Source of the DNA: CAIWHR01 sp963811685
GTDB taxonomy: Bacteria > Pseudomonadota > Gammaproteobacteria > Burkholderiales > Casimicrobiaceae
NCBI GenBank assembly: GCA_963811685.1
Contig: CAWESK010000009.1
Span: 158,283-222,282, forward strand
Length of the DNA stretch: 64,000 bases
Direction: 5' to 3'
This document shows, piece after piece, positions 57,322-64,000 of this stretch. The notes under the pieces were generated by a model. It did not search any database, was not told the origin of the DNA, and saw only the letters and a list, made by a program, of their open reading frames with translations. A program made the translations under genes and the position numbers. How positions within the stretch are numbered: position 1 is the first letter of the stretch; every line of letters begins with the position of its first letter.

Positions 57322-57534
57322 CGCAACCTCGGCAGAAAATGAACCGGGTCGGGCGCAAGGCTGGTCGGCGCCGCGTGAATCCAGAGGCCCCGGGCACACG
57401 CTGTTGTGCGTAATGGTGTTGCTGCCGATCACCTCTGCGATGCGCCGCCCTGTTGTTTGCCAATCGGCCGGCGAAATTCCCGCCGCATCCGCCCCCGAAG
57501 GCGTACGCTCGTCAAATTTGCGCGGGAGGCGACC

Positions 57535-57756
57535 ATGGGTGGCATCAGGATTCTGGCAATCGCTCTAATCGTGGCGGGCGTGCTGGGCCTCGGCTACGGC
57601 AGCTTCACCTACACGAAGGAAACGCACGACATCAAGCTGGGTTCGCTCGAGCTGTCGGTCAAGGACAAGGAAACCGTCAACATTCCTGTGTGGGCCGGTA
57701 TCGCTGCGATCGTCGCGGGCGGCCTGCTCCTGGTCTTCGGGAACCGGAAGCCCTAG
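57535..57756 (+). CDS. Small membrane protein with two helices
   Basis: A 73-residue protein with helices at about residues 4-23 (ILAIALIVAGVLGLGYGS) and 51-68 (WAGIAAIVAGGLLLVFG), joined by a loop with FTYTKETHDIKLGSLELSVK. Similar unnamed proteins are widespread in proteobacteria. GGGAGG precedes the ATG. It is followed 16 bases later by the CYTH gene. Function unknown. From 57322 to 57534 nothing else is evident. Confidence 0.65.
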   Translation: MGGIRILAIALIVAGVLGLGYGSFTYTKETHDIKLGSLELSVKDKETVNIPVWAGIAAIVAGGLLLVFGNRKP

Positions 57757-57772
57757 TTCGGAGCGCGGCGCC

Positions 57773-58303
57773 GTGGCGCGCAACATCGAGATCAAGGCGC
57801 GCGTCCAGAGCCTCGAGCTCATGCGCGCGAAGGTGGCGGCGGTCGCCGATCGCGGTCCGACGGAGATCGTCCAGGACGACATTTTTTTCAATTGTCCGAA
57901 CGGGCGTCTCAAGCTCCGGATGTTCTCAGAGTTCGACGGGCAACTGATCTTCTACCAGCGGGCCGACGTCGCGGGCCCCAAGGAATCGTTCTACGTGATT
58001 TCGCCTGCGGCCACGCCGGAACGCCTGCGCGAGACATTATCGCGCGCCTTCGGCGAATGCGGGCGCGTTCGCAAGCGCCGCACGCTATACCTGGCCGGGC
58101 GTACCCGAATCCATCTCGATCGTGTCGAGGGCTTGGGCGAGTTCGTCGAGCTCGAGGTCGTGCTTGAGAATGACGAGACGGGCGAAGCAGGCGTAGCCAT
58201 CGCGCAATCGTTGCTGCAGCGCCTTGGAATCGACCCCTGCCAGCGGGTCGAAGGAGCGTACGTCGACTTGATGGCTATCCCGGCTGCTCACCCATCTGCC
58301 TGA
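57773..58303 (+). CDS. CYTH-domain protein (class IV adenylate cyclase/triphosphatase family)
   Basis: A 176-residue CYTH fold protein. NIEIKARV at residues 4-11 supplies the first acidic strand; GRLKLRMF, LIFYQRAD, RTRIHLDRVEGLGEFVELEV and the late GAYVDLM follow in the family order, with alternating charged residues lining the tunnel. Members either make cyclic AMP or cleave inorganic or thiamine triphosphate; the residues seen do not decide. GGAG precedes the GTG start. Its last 29 bases overlap the convergent DUF2807 gene. Confidence 0.85.
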   Translation: MARNIEIKARVQSLELMRAKVAAVADRGPTEIVQDDIFFNCPNGRLKLRMFSEFDGQLIFYQRADVAGPKESFYVISPAATPERLRETLSRAFGECGRVRKRRTLYLAGRTRIHLDRVEGLGEFVELEVVLENDETGEAGVAIAQSLLQRLGIDPCQRVEGAYVDLMAIPAAHPSA

Positions 58304-59039
58304 CCGTTCCCGAGCCCGCTACAGCAGAGTGCACACGCGGATTGCCGTAATACCGCACCGTGCCGGAACCCAGCACGCTCGCGTCGAGCGCTTGGGCCGC
58401 CCATACGGTGGCACGACCCGATCCCGCTACGGCGATCCTAGCCTTCTGCGATTCGAGTTTCGCCGCCGACAGACGACCCGATCCCGCCACCGAAACGTCG
58501 AGCGACCCGATGCGCCCGGCGGCGGCGATGCTTCCGCTGCCCTCGATGCTGACGTTGGCCGAATCCGCATTCAGTGCATCCACCGCCGCCCGTCCGGAGC
58601 CCGCGAGACTGAGCCGCAGATTTCCGGCCTTGAGCGTCTTTGCTCTGATTTCACCGGAGCCGGCGATCGCCAGCGCGTCGACGCTGTTGGCATGCACGAC
58701 GATGGCGAGGTCCTTGTAGCTGGTCGAGTGGATGCCCTTCTTCCAGCGAACGTTGAGCGTCCCGTCTTCGACGACGGTTTCGACCAGCGGAACGATGTTG
58801 TCATCGCCGGTGATCGTCAGCCCTTCGCTTCCGTCCTGATTCAGTTCCAGCCTGGCGTCGATGGACAGGGCCAATCCATGAAAGCCGCTCAAATTGCGCG
58901 TTTCGGTCCTGGCGACGCCGGAACCGACGACTTCCGGCGCGCCGGCTGCGATGGCGATTGGTGGCAGCAGAGTCAGGAGCGCCGCGAGGAGCACCGCCCG
59001 GGCGGAGGGGTGAGATGACGAAACGTCGGCGGCGGCCAT
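58275..59039 (-). CDS. Exported DUF2807 (head GIN domain) beta-helix protein
   Basis: A 254-residue secreted protein. Residues 1-37 form a signal peptide. The rest is a right-handed beta-helix with a repeated short motif AGSGR/AGSGE: LSLAGSGRAAVDALNADSAN, VSIEGSGSIAAAGRIGSLDV, then VSVAGSGRLSAAKL and others, ending SAVAGSGTVRQMG. This is the DUF2807 pattern, found in putative adhesins and unknown surface proteins. AAGGAG precedes the ATG at 59039. Confidence 0.88.
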   Translation of the reverse strand: MAAADVSSSHPSARAVLLAALLTLLPPIAIAAGAPEVVGSGVARTETRNLSGFHGLALSIDARLELNQDGSEGLTITGDDNIVPLVETVVEDGTLNVRWKKGIHSTSYKDLAIVVHANSVDALAIAGSGEIRAKTLKAGNLRLSLAGSGRAAVDALNADSANVSIEGSGSIAAAGRIGSLDVSVAGSGRLSAAKLESQKARIAVAGSGRATVWAAQALDASVLGSGTVRYYGNPRVHSAVAGSGTVRQMGEQPG

Positions 59040-59543
59040 GGGGGCTCCTTTGGCTTGCTGGATCACGTCGGGTTGGATGCGTGCCCGCCCCGTTCCGGAT
59101 TCGACGCCATGGCCGCCTGGATCGCTCCCCCGAAAGCGTTCGACGGTGCCGACGGTGGGCCGTTGTCTCCTATTGGCGGACGAAGGGGCACGCGAACAAT
59201 CGCGCGTTATCGAAGTAGGCGATGGGCTTCTCATAGTCCAGGCGAGGCGGTTGAAATCTGAAGACGATTACCATGGCATCTTCCTGCTGGGTGAACGAGA
59301 GTCCTGCGATCGGGGGTCCGCGCCCGCCAGCGCCGGGTGCGCCTCCGACGTTCGAATGATGGCACGCACGATACGGGAGGGCTACGCTGCCATCCGTGCG
59401 TCAGGACGTCGCGTGTATACAAGCGTCATGAGTCGACGACCCGCCCGGCTGTGGCTGCCTGCGGGCACGATTTTTCGGCAGAATGGCGAGCGGAGATTTG
59501 CGCGACGCAGGCGCTTGCGCTCGCATGGCAACGGGGGCACGCG
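59040..59543. other. Intergenic region, 504 bases, mostly without recognised features
   Basis: Contains one possible short gene (59170-59274, listed separately). The rest has neither a recognisable frame nor a clear promoter, tRNA or repeat. Upstream extensions of the 110-residue gene at 59544 into this region are open but show no family character. Confidence 0.35.
59170..59274 (-). CDS. Possible 34-residue protein
   Basis: ATG at 59274 has GGAAG six bases upstream. The frame reads MVIVFRFQPPRLDYEKPIAY, then FDNARLFACPFVRQ, and stops with TAG. It is not recognised. Its codon use includes AGA, TTT and TTG, unlike the neighbouring genes. It could be a small transferred or non-coding frame. The good ribosome-binding site is the only positive evidence. 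Confidence 0.25.
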   Translation of the reverse strand: MVIVFRFQPPRLDYEKPIAYFDNARLFACPFVRQ

Positions 59544-59876
59544 ATGATCGAGTCCAGTGCGGAGCAAGTGCGCGCCGACGTCCTTGCCGATTACGAGGCG
59601 GCGGCGGGCGAACTCGACCCACGCACGCGCGAGTGGTTGCACGCGCATCTCATTCCTCCCCGCCCGATCGAGCTCGCCCGGAAGACCGACGGGAAAAATA
59701 CCGAGCAATTCTGGCTGATCACCGACCACACCGGCCGCGAAGACGCGAGCTTCCGGATCGTGTTCGACGATGCGCTGCGACGCTATGGCATCGAGTGCAC
59801 GATTTTCAACAACATCAGCCTCTTCGCGGGATTTCGCGCGTCGCTCGTCGACGCGGTGAGTGACATCAAGGTCTAG
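59544..59876 (+). CDS. Hypothetical protein, 110 residues
   Basis: Not recognised. It is a soluble mixed alpha/beta protein with EQVRADVLADYEAAAGELDP at the start, then HLIPPRPIELARKTDGKN, FWLITDHTGREDASFRIVFD, and a hydrophobic end (IFNNISLFAGFRASLVDAVS). Coding character is good (Asp- and Ala-rich, GC-rich third positions). ATG 59544 was chosen over earlier in-frame codons because the sequence upstream is Arg/Ser-rich and non-coding in character. The stretch 59877-60033 holds nothing I recognise. Confidence 0.5.
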   Translation: MIESSAEQVRADVLADYEAAAGELDPRTREWLHAHLIPPRPIELARKTDGKNTEQFWLITDHTGREDASFRIVFDDALRRYGIECTIFNNISLFAGFRASLVDAVSDIKV

Positions 59877-60033
59877 GATCTGGCGCCGATTCCGATGTCG
59901 GCACGTCGCTGCAGGAAGGCGCGGCGCGACACCCGCGAGAGATCGCCCGGCCCCGGCCGCCGCCAAAGTCTAGTCCAACGCGGCCGCTGGTGAGTACCGT
60001 TACTTCGTGGTCACCGTCGGGGAATCTTGCCCG

Positions 60034-60415
60034 CTACTTGCCGCCGCTGTTCTCGCCCTGGAGCTCGTTCCCCGCGGGATTGGTCGACGACGTGCTCGGC
60101 CCCACACGCGACGGGTTGGGCGATACGCCCTCGTCAGGCGAGACGACGACCCTCTCCTCGGGAATGACGACGGCGTACCCGGGATCGATCGGTACGCGCG
60201 AAAGCACGCTCGTGCCTTTCGATCGCCTCCCGCCGCCGCACCGCCTGCTCATACGCGTCGCGATCGCTGTAAGGAAATGAATAGTCGCGATCCATCCAGG
60301 TATCCAGCGGCGACGGCGACCAGCGCGAGTTCGTGTTGTCCGCCTGGCTGAACGCCGGTCCTGCGATCAACGCCGAAACAATGCCTGCAGCAGCAACTGC
60401 GTATCTGATCTTCAA
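60034..60415 (-). CDS. Exported hypothetical protein, one frameshift
   Basis: Begins at TTG 60415, six bases after GGAGG, with a signal peptide (KIRYAVAAAGIVSALIAGPA, then FSQA). Mature residues read NTNSRWSPSPLDTWMDRDYS and ERDAYEQ-like DRDAYEQAVRRREAIE. One extra base in the T-run at 60217-60219 then breaks the frame. After repair, GTSVLSRVPIDPGYAVVIPE and SPDEGVSPNPSRVG run to the stop at 60034, giving about 126 residues. No function can be assigned. Confidence 0.55.
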
Positions 60416-60614
60416 TTGAGCCTCCTGCACTTCGAATGGCGAGATCACGCCTCGCATCATCACGATACCGAGGTGTCGCAAGTGCGCGGATCGGCCTTTG
60501 GCTGATGCGCGTGAAGGCAGATGCGCAGGTCGTGCCGGCCTGCGCTGACGGCGTACGCGTTAGTGTAAGCAGACGGTAGGAAACGACCGACGGCGCGGCC
60601 GCGCGAAGCCTCGC

Positions 60615-61175
60615 CTACCCTGCGTAGAGACGGCTCGTGCGGGGGACACCCACGAGCAGGTATTCCATCTGGTCGGCGAGGATGCGCCGGTTGCGCAGGA
60701 TGAACTGCTCGTGCCGGTTGGGGACATACGGCACATAGAGGAGCGGCATGTGCGCCTGCTCGGGCGTGCGGTTCGCCTTGCGGATGTTGCACTTCTTGCA
60801 CGCGGTCACCGAGTTCGTCCACGAATCGCGTCCGCCGTGCGACACCGGTACGACGTGGTCGCGCGAAAGGTCGCGCGACATGTGGCCCTCGCCGCAATAA
60901 GCGCACAGATGACGGTCGCGCGCGAAGAGCAGCGCGTTGGTGAGACCCGGCGCATGCACCAGCCGGCCGGGGACGCTGCCCTTGATCGCGAGGATCGACT
61001 TGGTCGCGATGCGCGAGCGGACGCCGTTCTTCTGCCAGCCGCCGCGGAACTCGCGGACCTCGTAGCCGAGCGACCAGGCGACGAGCTGCTTCGCGTGGTA
61101 CGTGATCGCCTCCTCGAGCGCGACCCACGCCTGCGGGAGTCCGGCCATGTCGACAGTGAGTACCAGCGGTTCCAT
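60615..61175 (-). CDS. HNH endonuclease family protein
   Basis: A 186-residue protein. The zinc/HNH core lies near residues 98-145: CAYCGEGHM supplies the first Cys pair, DHVVPVSHGGRDSWTN carries the catalytic His, and ACKKCNIRKANRTPEQA supplies the second Cys pair. It would cut DNA with one metal ion. This compact form is widespread and chromosomal in betaproteobacteria and is not obviously tied to a mobile element. ATG 61175 was chosen because it opens EPLVLTVDMAGLPQAWV. It is divergent from the BNR lipoprotein gene. Confidence 0.87.
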   Translation of the reverse strand: MEPLVLTVDMAGLPQAWVALEEAITYHAKQLVAWSLGYEVREFRGGWQKNGVRSRIATKSILAIKGSVPGRLVHAPGLTNALLFARDRHLCAYCGEGHMSRDLSRDHVVPVSHGGRDSWTNSVTACKKCNIRKANRTPEQAHMPLLYVPYVPNRHEQFILRNRRILADQMEYLLVGVPRTSRLYAG

Positions 61176-61290
61176 GTATGACGTTGGTTTTGCGACTGTT
61201 TTCGCGGTCCGACGGCGGCCCGCCAACCTGCAGTTTGCACTAAGTGTGCCCAGTTGGCAAAATGACCCCTTTCTAGCCGAAGGGATCGAC

Positions 61291-62973
61291 ATGGCTCCTG
61301 GCCCGGTCTGGTCGCGCATCCGTATGGCATGCGTCGTTTCCAGCGTGGTCCTCGTCTGCGCGTGCGGCGGAGGTGGCGGCGGATCCCCCGCGCCCGCACC
61401 TCCCCCGACTCCGCCCCCCGGCGACCCGACGCTGCCGGATCCGCAATTTCGGGTGTCGTTCCTGTCGCCCTTCGTCGCAGGCTGCGAGGGCGCAAACATC
61501 CCGGGCACGGTGTACGCGAACTCCGAGGTCGAGCCGTATGTCGCGGCGAATCCCGTCAACGCGGCCCATCTCGTCGGCGTCTGGCAGCAGGACCGGTGGT
61601 CGAGCGGCGGCGCGAGAGGAATGCTGGCGGCGTCGTCGTTCGACGGCGGCCGCACGTGGGCGACCTCGATGGCCGCGTTTTCTCATTGCACCGGCGGCAA
61701 TGCGGGCAACGGCGGCGACTACCAGCTCGCCTCCGACCCGTGGGTCGCGATCGGCCCCGACGGCATCGTTTATCAGTCGGCGATCGCGTTTTCCGGCGCG
61801 GTGAATGCGCCAGGATCGGCGAGCGCCATCGTCGTCAGCCGATCGCTCGACGGCGGGCGCAGCTGGGCGAGCCCGTTCACGCTGATCCGCGACGGCCCCG
61901 ACAATTTCAACGACAAGGATTCGATCACCGCCGATCCGGCGAGCGCCGGCTACGCGTATGCGATCTGGGACCGGCTGTCCGCCGCGGGACATGGGCCGAC
62001 GTATCTCTGCCGCACGACCGATGGCGGATCGACGTGGGAAGCGCCGCGAGCGATCTACGATCCGGGACCCACGAGCCAGACGATCAACAATCAGATCGTC
62101 GTGTTGAGCAACGGCACGCTCGTCGCCTTCTTCACCCAGTTCGACGACGCCGGCGGCGGCCACGCCACCGCGACACTGGGCATCGTCCGCTCGACCGACA
62201 AGGGCGCGACGTGGTCGGGTCGCATCGTGGTGTCGCCGGTGCAGTCGGTGGGCACGCGCGATCCGCAGAACGGCACGTTCGTGCGCGACGGGACGAACCT
62301 CGGCGCGATCGCCGCGGGCCCGCACGACGATCTCGTCGTCGTGTGGCAGGACGCGCGCTTCTCGGGGGGCGTGCGCGACGGAATCGCGCTGTCGCGCTCG
62401 ACCGACGGCGGCCTCACGTGGTCCGTCCCCGCACGCGTCAATCGCGATCCGTCGGTTCCCGCGTTCGAGCCCGCCGTCGCGATACGCAGCGACGGCACGA
62501 TCGGAGTTACGTATTACGATTTTCGCAGCAACACGCCGGATCCGGCGACGCTGCCGACCGACTACTGGATCGCGCGCTCGACCGACGCCGTCAGCTGGCG
62601 CGAGAGCCGGGTGGCCGGTCCCTTCGATCTCGCGACCGCGCCCTTCTCCGAAGGCCTCTTCCTCGGCGACTACCAGGCGCTCATCGCGATCGGCGATCTC
62701 TTCGTTCCGTTCTACGCGACGACGAACGGCGCCGATCTCGGCAACCGGTCCGACGTCCTGGATTCGCTCGTGAGCTCGGCGGGAACGGCGGCACGGATCG
62801 CGCGGATCGGGGAGATCGAAGCATCGATGCGCGCGCCGACGGCGCTGCCATTGACGACGACGCCGGAGCTCGCGCGCCAACTGACCGCCGGCATCGCGCG
62901 CACGATGCTGCGCCGTGTTCCGGGACGGCTGCCCGCGTGGATCGATCGGGCGGCTGCGTCCGATCGGCCGTGA
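61291..62973 (+). CDS. BNR/Asp-box repeat lipoprotein (sialidase-like fold)
   Basis: A 560-residue lipoprotein. The signal ends at the lipobox LVCAC followed by Gly- and Pro-rich linker residues. Asp-box motifs S-x-D-x-G-x-T-W recur (SFDGGRTWAT, SLDGGRSWAS, TTDGGSTWEA, STDKGATWSG, STDGGLTWSV), forming a six-bladed beta-propeller like exo-sialidases. The catalytic Arg triad of true sialidases is not evident, so sugar binding without hydrolysis is possible. AAGGGA precedes the ATG. The poly-Gly linker resembles that of the delta-60 lipoprotein at 168. Confidence 0.85.
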   Translation: MAPGPVWSRIRMACVVSSVVLVCACGGGGGGSPAPAPPPTPPPGDPTLPDPQFRVSFLSPFVAGCEGANIPGTVYANSEVEPYVAANPVNAAHLVGVWQQDRWSSGGARGMLAASSFDGGRTWATSMAAFSHCTGGNAGNGGDYQLASDPWVAIGPDGIVYQSAIAFSGAVNAPGSASAIVVSRSLDGGRSWASPFTLIRDGPDNFNDKDSITADPASAGYAYAIWDRLSAAGHGPTYLCRTTDGGSTWEAPRAIYDPGPTSQTINNQIVVLSNGTLVAFFTQFDDAGGGHATATLGIVRSTDKGATWSGRIVVSPVQSVGTRDPQNGTFVRDGTNLGAIAAGPHDDLVVVWQDARFSGGVRDGIALSRSTDGGLTWSVPARVNRDPSVPAFEPAVAIRSDGTIGVTYYDFRSNTPDPATLPTDYWIARSTDAVSWRESRVAGPFDLATAPFSEGLFLGDYQALIAIGDLFVPFYATTNGADLGNRSDVLDSLVSSAGTAARIARIGEIEASMRAPTALPLTTTPELARQLTAGIARTMLRRVPGRLPAWIDRAAASDRP

Positions 62974-62982
62974 TGCGCCGGG

Positions 62983-63822
62983 TCAATGCGACATCAATAC
63001 GGGCGCCGTCATCGACGACAGCATCACGCGCGTGACCCCGCCCCAAACGACCTCGGTCAGCCGCGGACGGCTGTAGGCGCCCATCACGATCAGGTCGGCG
63101 CCGACGTCGGCCGCCTGCGACAGCAGCAGCTCCCCGGCGTCGATGTCCGCCGCCGGGATCCGCTGCACGGTGGCGTCGATCTCGTGCCGCGCAAGGAACG
63201 CCTTCAACTGCGCGTCGGTGAACCGCTCGTTCGCCGTTTCGTCGGCCAGCGGCGTCACGGCGGTCGCGATCACCTTCTTCGCCTTCTTGAGGAGCGGCAG
63301 CGCGTCGGCAACGGCCCGCGCCGACTCGCGCGAGTCCTTCCACGCGATCAGGATGCGCTCGCCGATGGTCGGGTAGTCGCCCACCGAAGGAATGAGCAGC
63401 ACCGGGCGGCCGCAGCGCATCACGACGGCATTGGTGAGCTCGTTCGCGAAGGCAGCGCGCGGGTCGTCGCGCGGCGGCTGTCCCAGGATCGCCAGATCCG
63501 AATGCCGCGCGCGCAGGACCGCGGCGCCGATGGCGCTGCGCATCGGCACGTCCCACTCGATACTCGTCACCCCGGCGCGCTCCGCGGCACCGCGAAACGC
63601 GGCCTCCGCAGCGCGCCGCTCGCCGGCCCGCTGGTGCGCGTACTTGTCGATCTCCGCCTGCGCCATGACCGCCTTGGCGTAATCGGTGAGCTCGCTGGGC
63701 GACGGGAGGTAGCTGGCGAAAAGCTCGGCCGGGTATCGGGACGCGAACCGCGCGGCGTAGTCGAGCCGCCGGGCGCACGGCTCGGTGTCGTCGGCATGGA
63801 CGAAGATGGAACGGTAGGTCAT
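62983..63822 (-). CDS. Universal stress protein, tandem UspA domains
   Basis: A 279-residue protein made of two UspA-like halves. The first opens MTYRSIFVHADDTEPCARRL. The second starts ERILIAWKDSRESARAVADA and ends with VGADLIVMGAYSRPRLTEVV and GGVTRVMLSSMTAPVLMSH, a G-x2-G-x9-G-(S/T)-like nucleotide loop. Such proteins bind ATP and help survival in starvation or oxidative stress. It overlaps neither neighbour and ends ten bases after the lipoprotein stop on the opposite strand. Confidence 0.9.
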   Translation of the reverse strand: MTYRSIFVHADDTEPCARRLDYAARFASRYPAELFASYLPSPSELTDYAKAVMAQAEIDKYAHQRAGERRAAEAAFRGAAERAGVTSIEWDVPMRSAIGAAVLRARHSDLAILGQPPRDDPRAAFANELTNAVVMRCGRPVLLIPSVGDYPTIGERILIAWKDSRESARAVADALPLLKKAKKVIATAVTPLADETANERFTDAQLKAFLARHEIDATVQRIPAADIDAGELLLSQAADVGADLIVMGAYSRPRLTEVVWGGVTRVMLSSMTAPVLMSH

Positions 63823-63968
63823 GGTGTCCTCGCAGGGGGTCCGATACGTCCATTCTGCCCCGCGGCGCGGGCGCCGGATTTGACGCCGCTCAGTGAATGC
63901 GCGCGGCGGCCGTCGACAGCGGCCCGCATTGCCGGTAGCGTTGGCGCTGTTGGAACCTTCCCGCCGCC

Positions 63969-64000
63969 ATGACCGAGGATCTTCCCTGGCAATCGTTGAC
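63969..64000 (+). CDS. Start of an unidentified gene, cut by the window end
   Basis: An ATG at 63969 opens a frame reading MTEDLPWQSL to the end of the window. Ten residues are too few to identify. The divergent stress-protein gene leaves about 146 bases upstream for a promoter. No strong ribosome-binding site is visible, so this could also be non-coding. Confidence 0.3.
   Translation, partial: MTEDLPWQSL

Overview
The window is GC-rich chromosomal DNA, most like a betaproteobacterium of the Burkholderiales type. The evidence is gene content and order: hemC-hemD and hemX-hemY blocks, hemA-prfA-prmC, denD, a YgbA-type zinc protein, GTG and TTG starts, and many 4-bp ATGA/GTGA gene overlaps. 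No plasmid, phage or CRISPR functions are visible, and I see no full-length insertion sequence. The assignment comes from family knowledge and gene order, not from a database search.

Layout. 1-2.1 kb holds the tail of an FG-GAP protein and a broken delta-60 repeat lipoprotein. 2.1-7.6 kb (minus) is a dense run: NAD epimerase, ubiA, DNA-deoxyinosine glycosylase, SRPBCC protein, SDR and fhs. 7.6-17.5 kb holds a ferredoxin-type reductase and the haem genes hemY, hemX, hemD and hemC, which are split by three unrelated genes, followed by denD and dusA. 17.7-24.6 kb is accessory: an orphan substrate-binding protein, an 839-residue ATPase regulator, a di-haem peroxidase and a frame-disrupted Tat-exported beta-carbonic anhydrase. 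24.6-31.8 kb is acyl-CoA metabolism (acyl-CoA dehydrogenase, CoA-transferase, MmgE/PrpD, acyl-CoA ligase) with two methyltransferases. 31.9-35.3 kb holds a pteridine reductase, a YVTN-propeller/cupredoxin protein and a divergent ECF sigma/anti-sigma pair.

35.3-41.4 kb is a tightly overlapping seven-gene minus-strand operon that begins with chaB and ends with a ChaC-like gamma-glutamylcyclotransferase. AsmA, hemW, an amidase and two small proteins lie between them. 41.5-46.6 kb holds a CDP-alcohol phosphatidyltransferase, an unusual long RNase HII, a 271-bp MITE-like element with perfect 21-bp inverted ends, rdgB, rph and two polysaccharide genes. 46.7-56.1 kb holds a malate/lactate-type dehydrogenase, a YgbA-like protein, prmC, a GNAT acetyltransferase, prfA, hemA, recG, ridA, a DedA-rhodanese fusion and tRNA-Ala(CGC). 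56-64 kb is looser: small envelope proteins, a CYTH protein, a DUF2807 protein, an HNH nuclease, a BNR-repeat lipoprotein and a universal stress protein.

A caution for every user of this annotation: at least 18 frameshifts can be located, most of them single-base insertions, and several lie in normally conserved genes (dusA, hemX, AsmA, carbonic anhydrase, MmgE/PrpD, epimerase). Removing or restoring one base at each site recovers a normal family protein, so many are probably sequencing or assembly indels and not real gene decay.
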